6,680 nt of DNA. It comes from Gammaproteobacteria bacterium. Lineage in GTDB: Bacteria > Pseudomonadota > Gammaproteobacteria > UBA6429 > Thiohalophilaceae. Where the stretch lies: the NCBI GenBank assembly GCA_030593785.1, contig JAUVGM010000131.1:1-6680 (forward strand), read 5' to 3'. Made by a program: the position numbers and the translations under genes. Position 1 is the stretch's first letter, and every line of letters begins with the position of its first letter. The notes below the pieces were generated by a model, which saw nothing but the letters and a program-made list of their open reading frames with translations, did not search any database and was not told the origin of the DNA. Shown piece after piece: positions 5,896 through 6,680 of this stretch.

Positions 5896-6288
5896 ATGGA
5901 TCATGATGAAAACTTGAAACTGCTTAAAGAATTAGTGGGTAAAGACTGCGAGAGAACACTGGCCTGCAACTCACTAAAAATACATTTTGGCTGTGATTTT
6001 TATGAACGTGGTACATCTTATATCTGGATTGACCCACCATGGGTATTTGTAAAAACAGATGAAATCATAACAAGCTCTCTCGATTACCCTGATGAGGAAA
6101 AACAATTTAAGACATGGGGAAGCCTTTTAAATCCCTTAAACAAAACTCAGCTACTTTCATATGACTATTTAGATGAAGGTATTTTAAAATTACACTTTAG
6201 TGAAAACTATAGTCTGCTCGTACCCTATTTTCCTGAAAAAGAAGATTATGAACATTGGTATGTAAATAAAAAATTGTCCGAGAAATAA
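5896..6288 (+). CDS. Small cytoplasmic protein, resembles HFG.../W-rich immunity-type hypothetical proteins
   Basis: This 130-residue acidic protein lacks a signal peptide. It opens LKELVGKDCERTLACNSLKI, then HFGCDF, then YIWIDPPWVF (about residues 42-51). After a segment with WGSLLNPLNKTQLLSY, it closes with ILKLHFSENYSLLVPYF and EHWYV. This order (LVGK opening, strand with FG, a strand with Ile-x-x-Pro-Trp, a length of loop, Leu-x-Phe-x-x-x-Tyr-x-Leu, terminal EHW) is reminiscent of short, all-beta hypothetical proteins often found as immunity or orphan-immunity genes near polymorphic toxins. I infer this from the pattern and have not matched it to a named family. Three cysteines (18, 24, 33) lie early. 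It starts 3 bases after the previous stop, with AAGG inside that gene's end as a possible ribosome site, and ends 2 bases before the next start. Confidence 0.7.
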   Translation: MDHDENLKLLKELVGKDCERTLACNSLKIHFGCDFYERGTSYIWIDPPWVFVKTDEIITSSLDYPDEEKQFKTWGSLLNPLNKTQLLSYDYLDEGILKLHFSENYSLLVPYFPEKEDYEHWYVNKKLSEK

Positions 6289-6290
6289 TT

Positions 6291-6680
6291 ATGTCTGAAT
6301 CTAAATACCCGTTAATTTTTTTATTCTATCTTGCTTTTATTATTATGGGCGGCAATGCCACAGCCTCTGAGATTAACACTTCAGTCATTGAAAAAAATCA
6401 GGAGCACTTTGATACAGCAAATCGTTTTGCGCTATACAGTTTGAGCCTGCGACAATTAAAAAGCTCAAGTTGTACTAATGAAGTCAATATTGTGGATCAT
6501 GCAGAAGAGGATTTAACGTTAATACGAAGCACATTTAATGAAGAAGAAAATATCTATTTCTCTGAGGATGTCATTGCGATTGAACAACTCGAACATGAAG
6601 AGATTGAGCAGGATATTGCCAGAAGCATAAAAATAACAGGGAATTTAGATAGCGCCTGCCAAAAACTGGAAAATTTATAT
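6291..6680 (+). CDS. Acidic exported protein of unknown function, 3' end beyond window
   Basis: The frame is open from the ATG at 6291 to the end of the window, giving 130 residues so far. A signal peptide is visible: Lys5, a hydrophobic core (PLIFLFYLAFIIMGG) and an ATA|S site, for cleavage after residue 25. The mature part is helical-looking and acidic, with Glu/Asp-rich stretches such as EEENIYFSEDV and EQLEHEEIEQD. It has two cysteines, Cys61 (SSSCTNE) and Cys123 (DSACQKL), that could pair. I recognise no family. It begins 2 bases after the preceding stop, so it is probably made from the same message as the two cytoplasmic genes before it. The pairing of cytoplasmic and exported products in one unit is notable. 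The missing C-terminus could hold the informative domain. Confidence 0.75.
   Translation, partial: MSESKYPLIFLFYLAFIIMGGNATASEINTSVIEKNQEHFDTANRFALYSLSLRQLKSSSCTNEVNIVDHAEEDLTLIRSTFNEEENIYFSEDVIAIEQLEHEEIEQDIARSIKITGNLDSACQKLENLY

Overview
The window looks like a low-GC gammaproteobacterial chromosome segment. The best evidence is the gene order asmA - (SRPBCC gene) - mutY - yggX, with MutY and YggX proteins close to the Escherichia coli ones. The sequence does not settle the genus. Every supported gene is on the + strand. I see no tRNA, rRNA, CRISPR array, insertion sequence, integrase or attachment site.

Region 1 (1-4027) is a tightly packed, operon-like block of recognisable genes. An AsmA-family envelope protein, missing only its first few codons at the window edge, is followed 3 bases later by an exported SRPBCC/START-fold protein. 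That gene overlaps mutY (A/G-specific adenine glycosylase) by 11 bases, and mutY overlaps yggX (Fe(II) trafficking and oxidative-damage protection) by 8 bases. mutY and yggX both serve oxidative-damage defence. MutY removes adenine opposite 8-oxoguanine and carries an Fe-S cluster; YggX protects labile Fe-S enzymes. The spacing suggests translational coupling through the block. mutY is visibly richer in GC than asmA.

Region 2 (4028-4238) is a 211-base non-coding gap. It holds a perfect 8-bp inverted repeat that may terminate the upstream operon, a second weak hairpin, and a tentative promoter for what follows.

Region 3 (4239-6680) is accessory in character and contains no gene I can name. 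It holds: a small basic exported protein; a very small cysteine-containing exported peptide whose signal sequence is one frame away from its apparent start codon; and a six-cysteine exported protein ending in a domain that resembles the short secretin/TonB N-terminal (STN, N0-like) fold. These are followed by two small cytoplasmic proteins and the start of an acidic exported protein, separated by 3 and 2 bases. The two cytoplasmic proteins resemble the general style of immunity or orphan-immunity proteins, but this is inference. The repeated pattern of exported products next to small cytoplasmic ones is the most unusual feature of the window.
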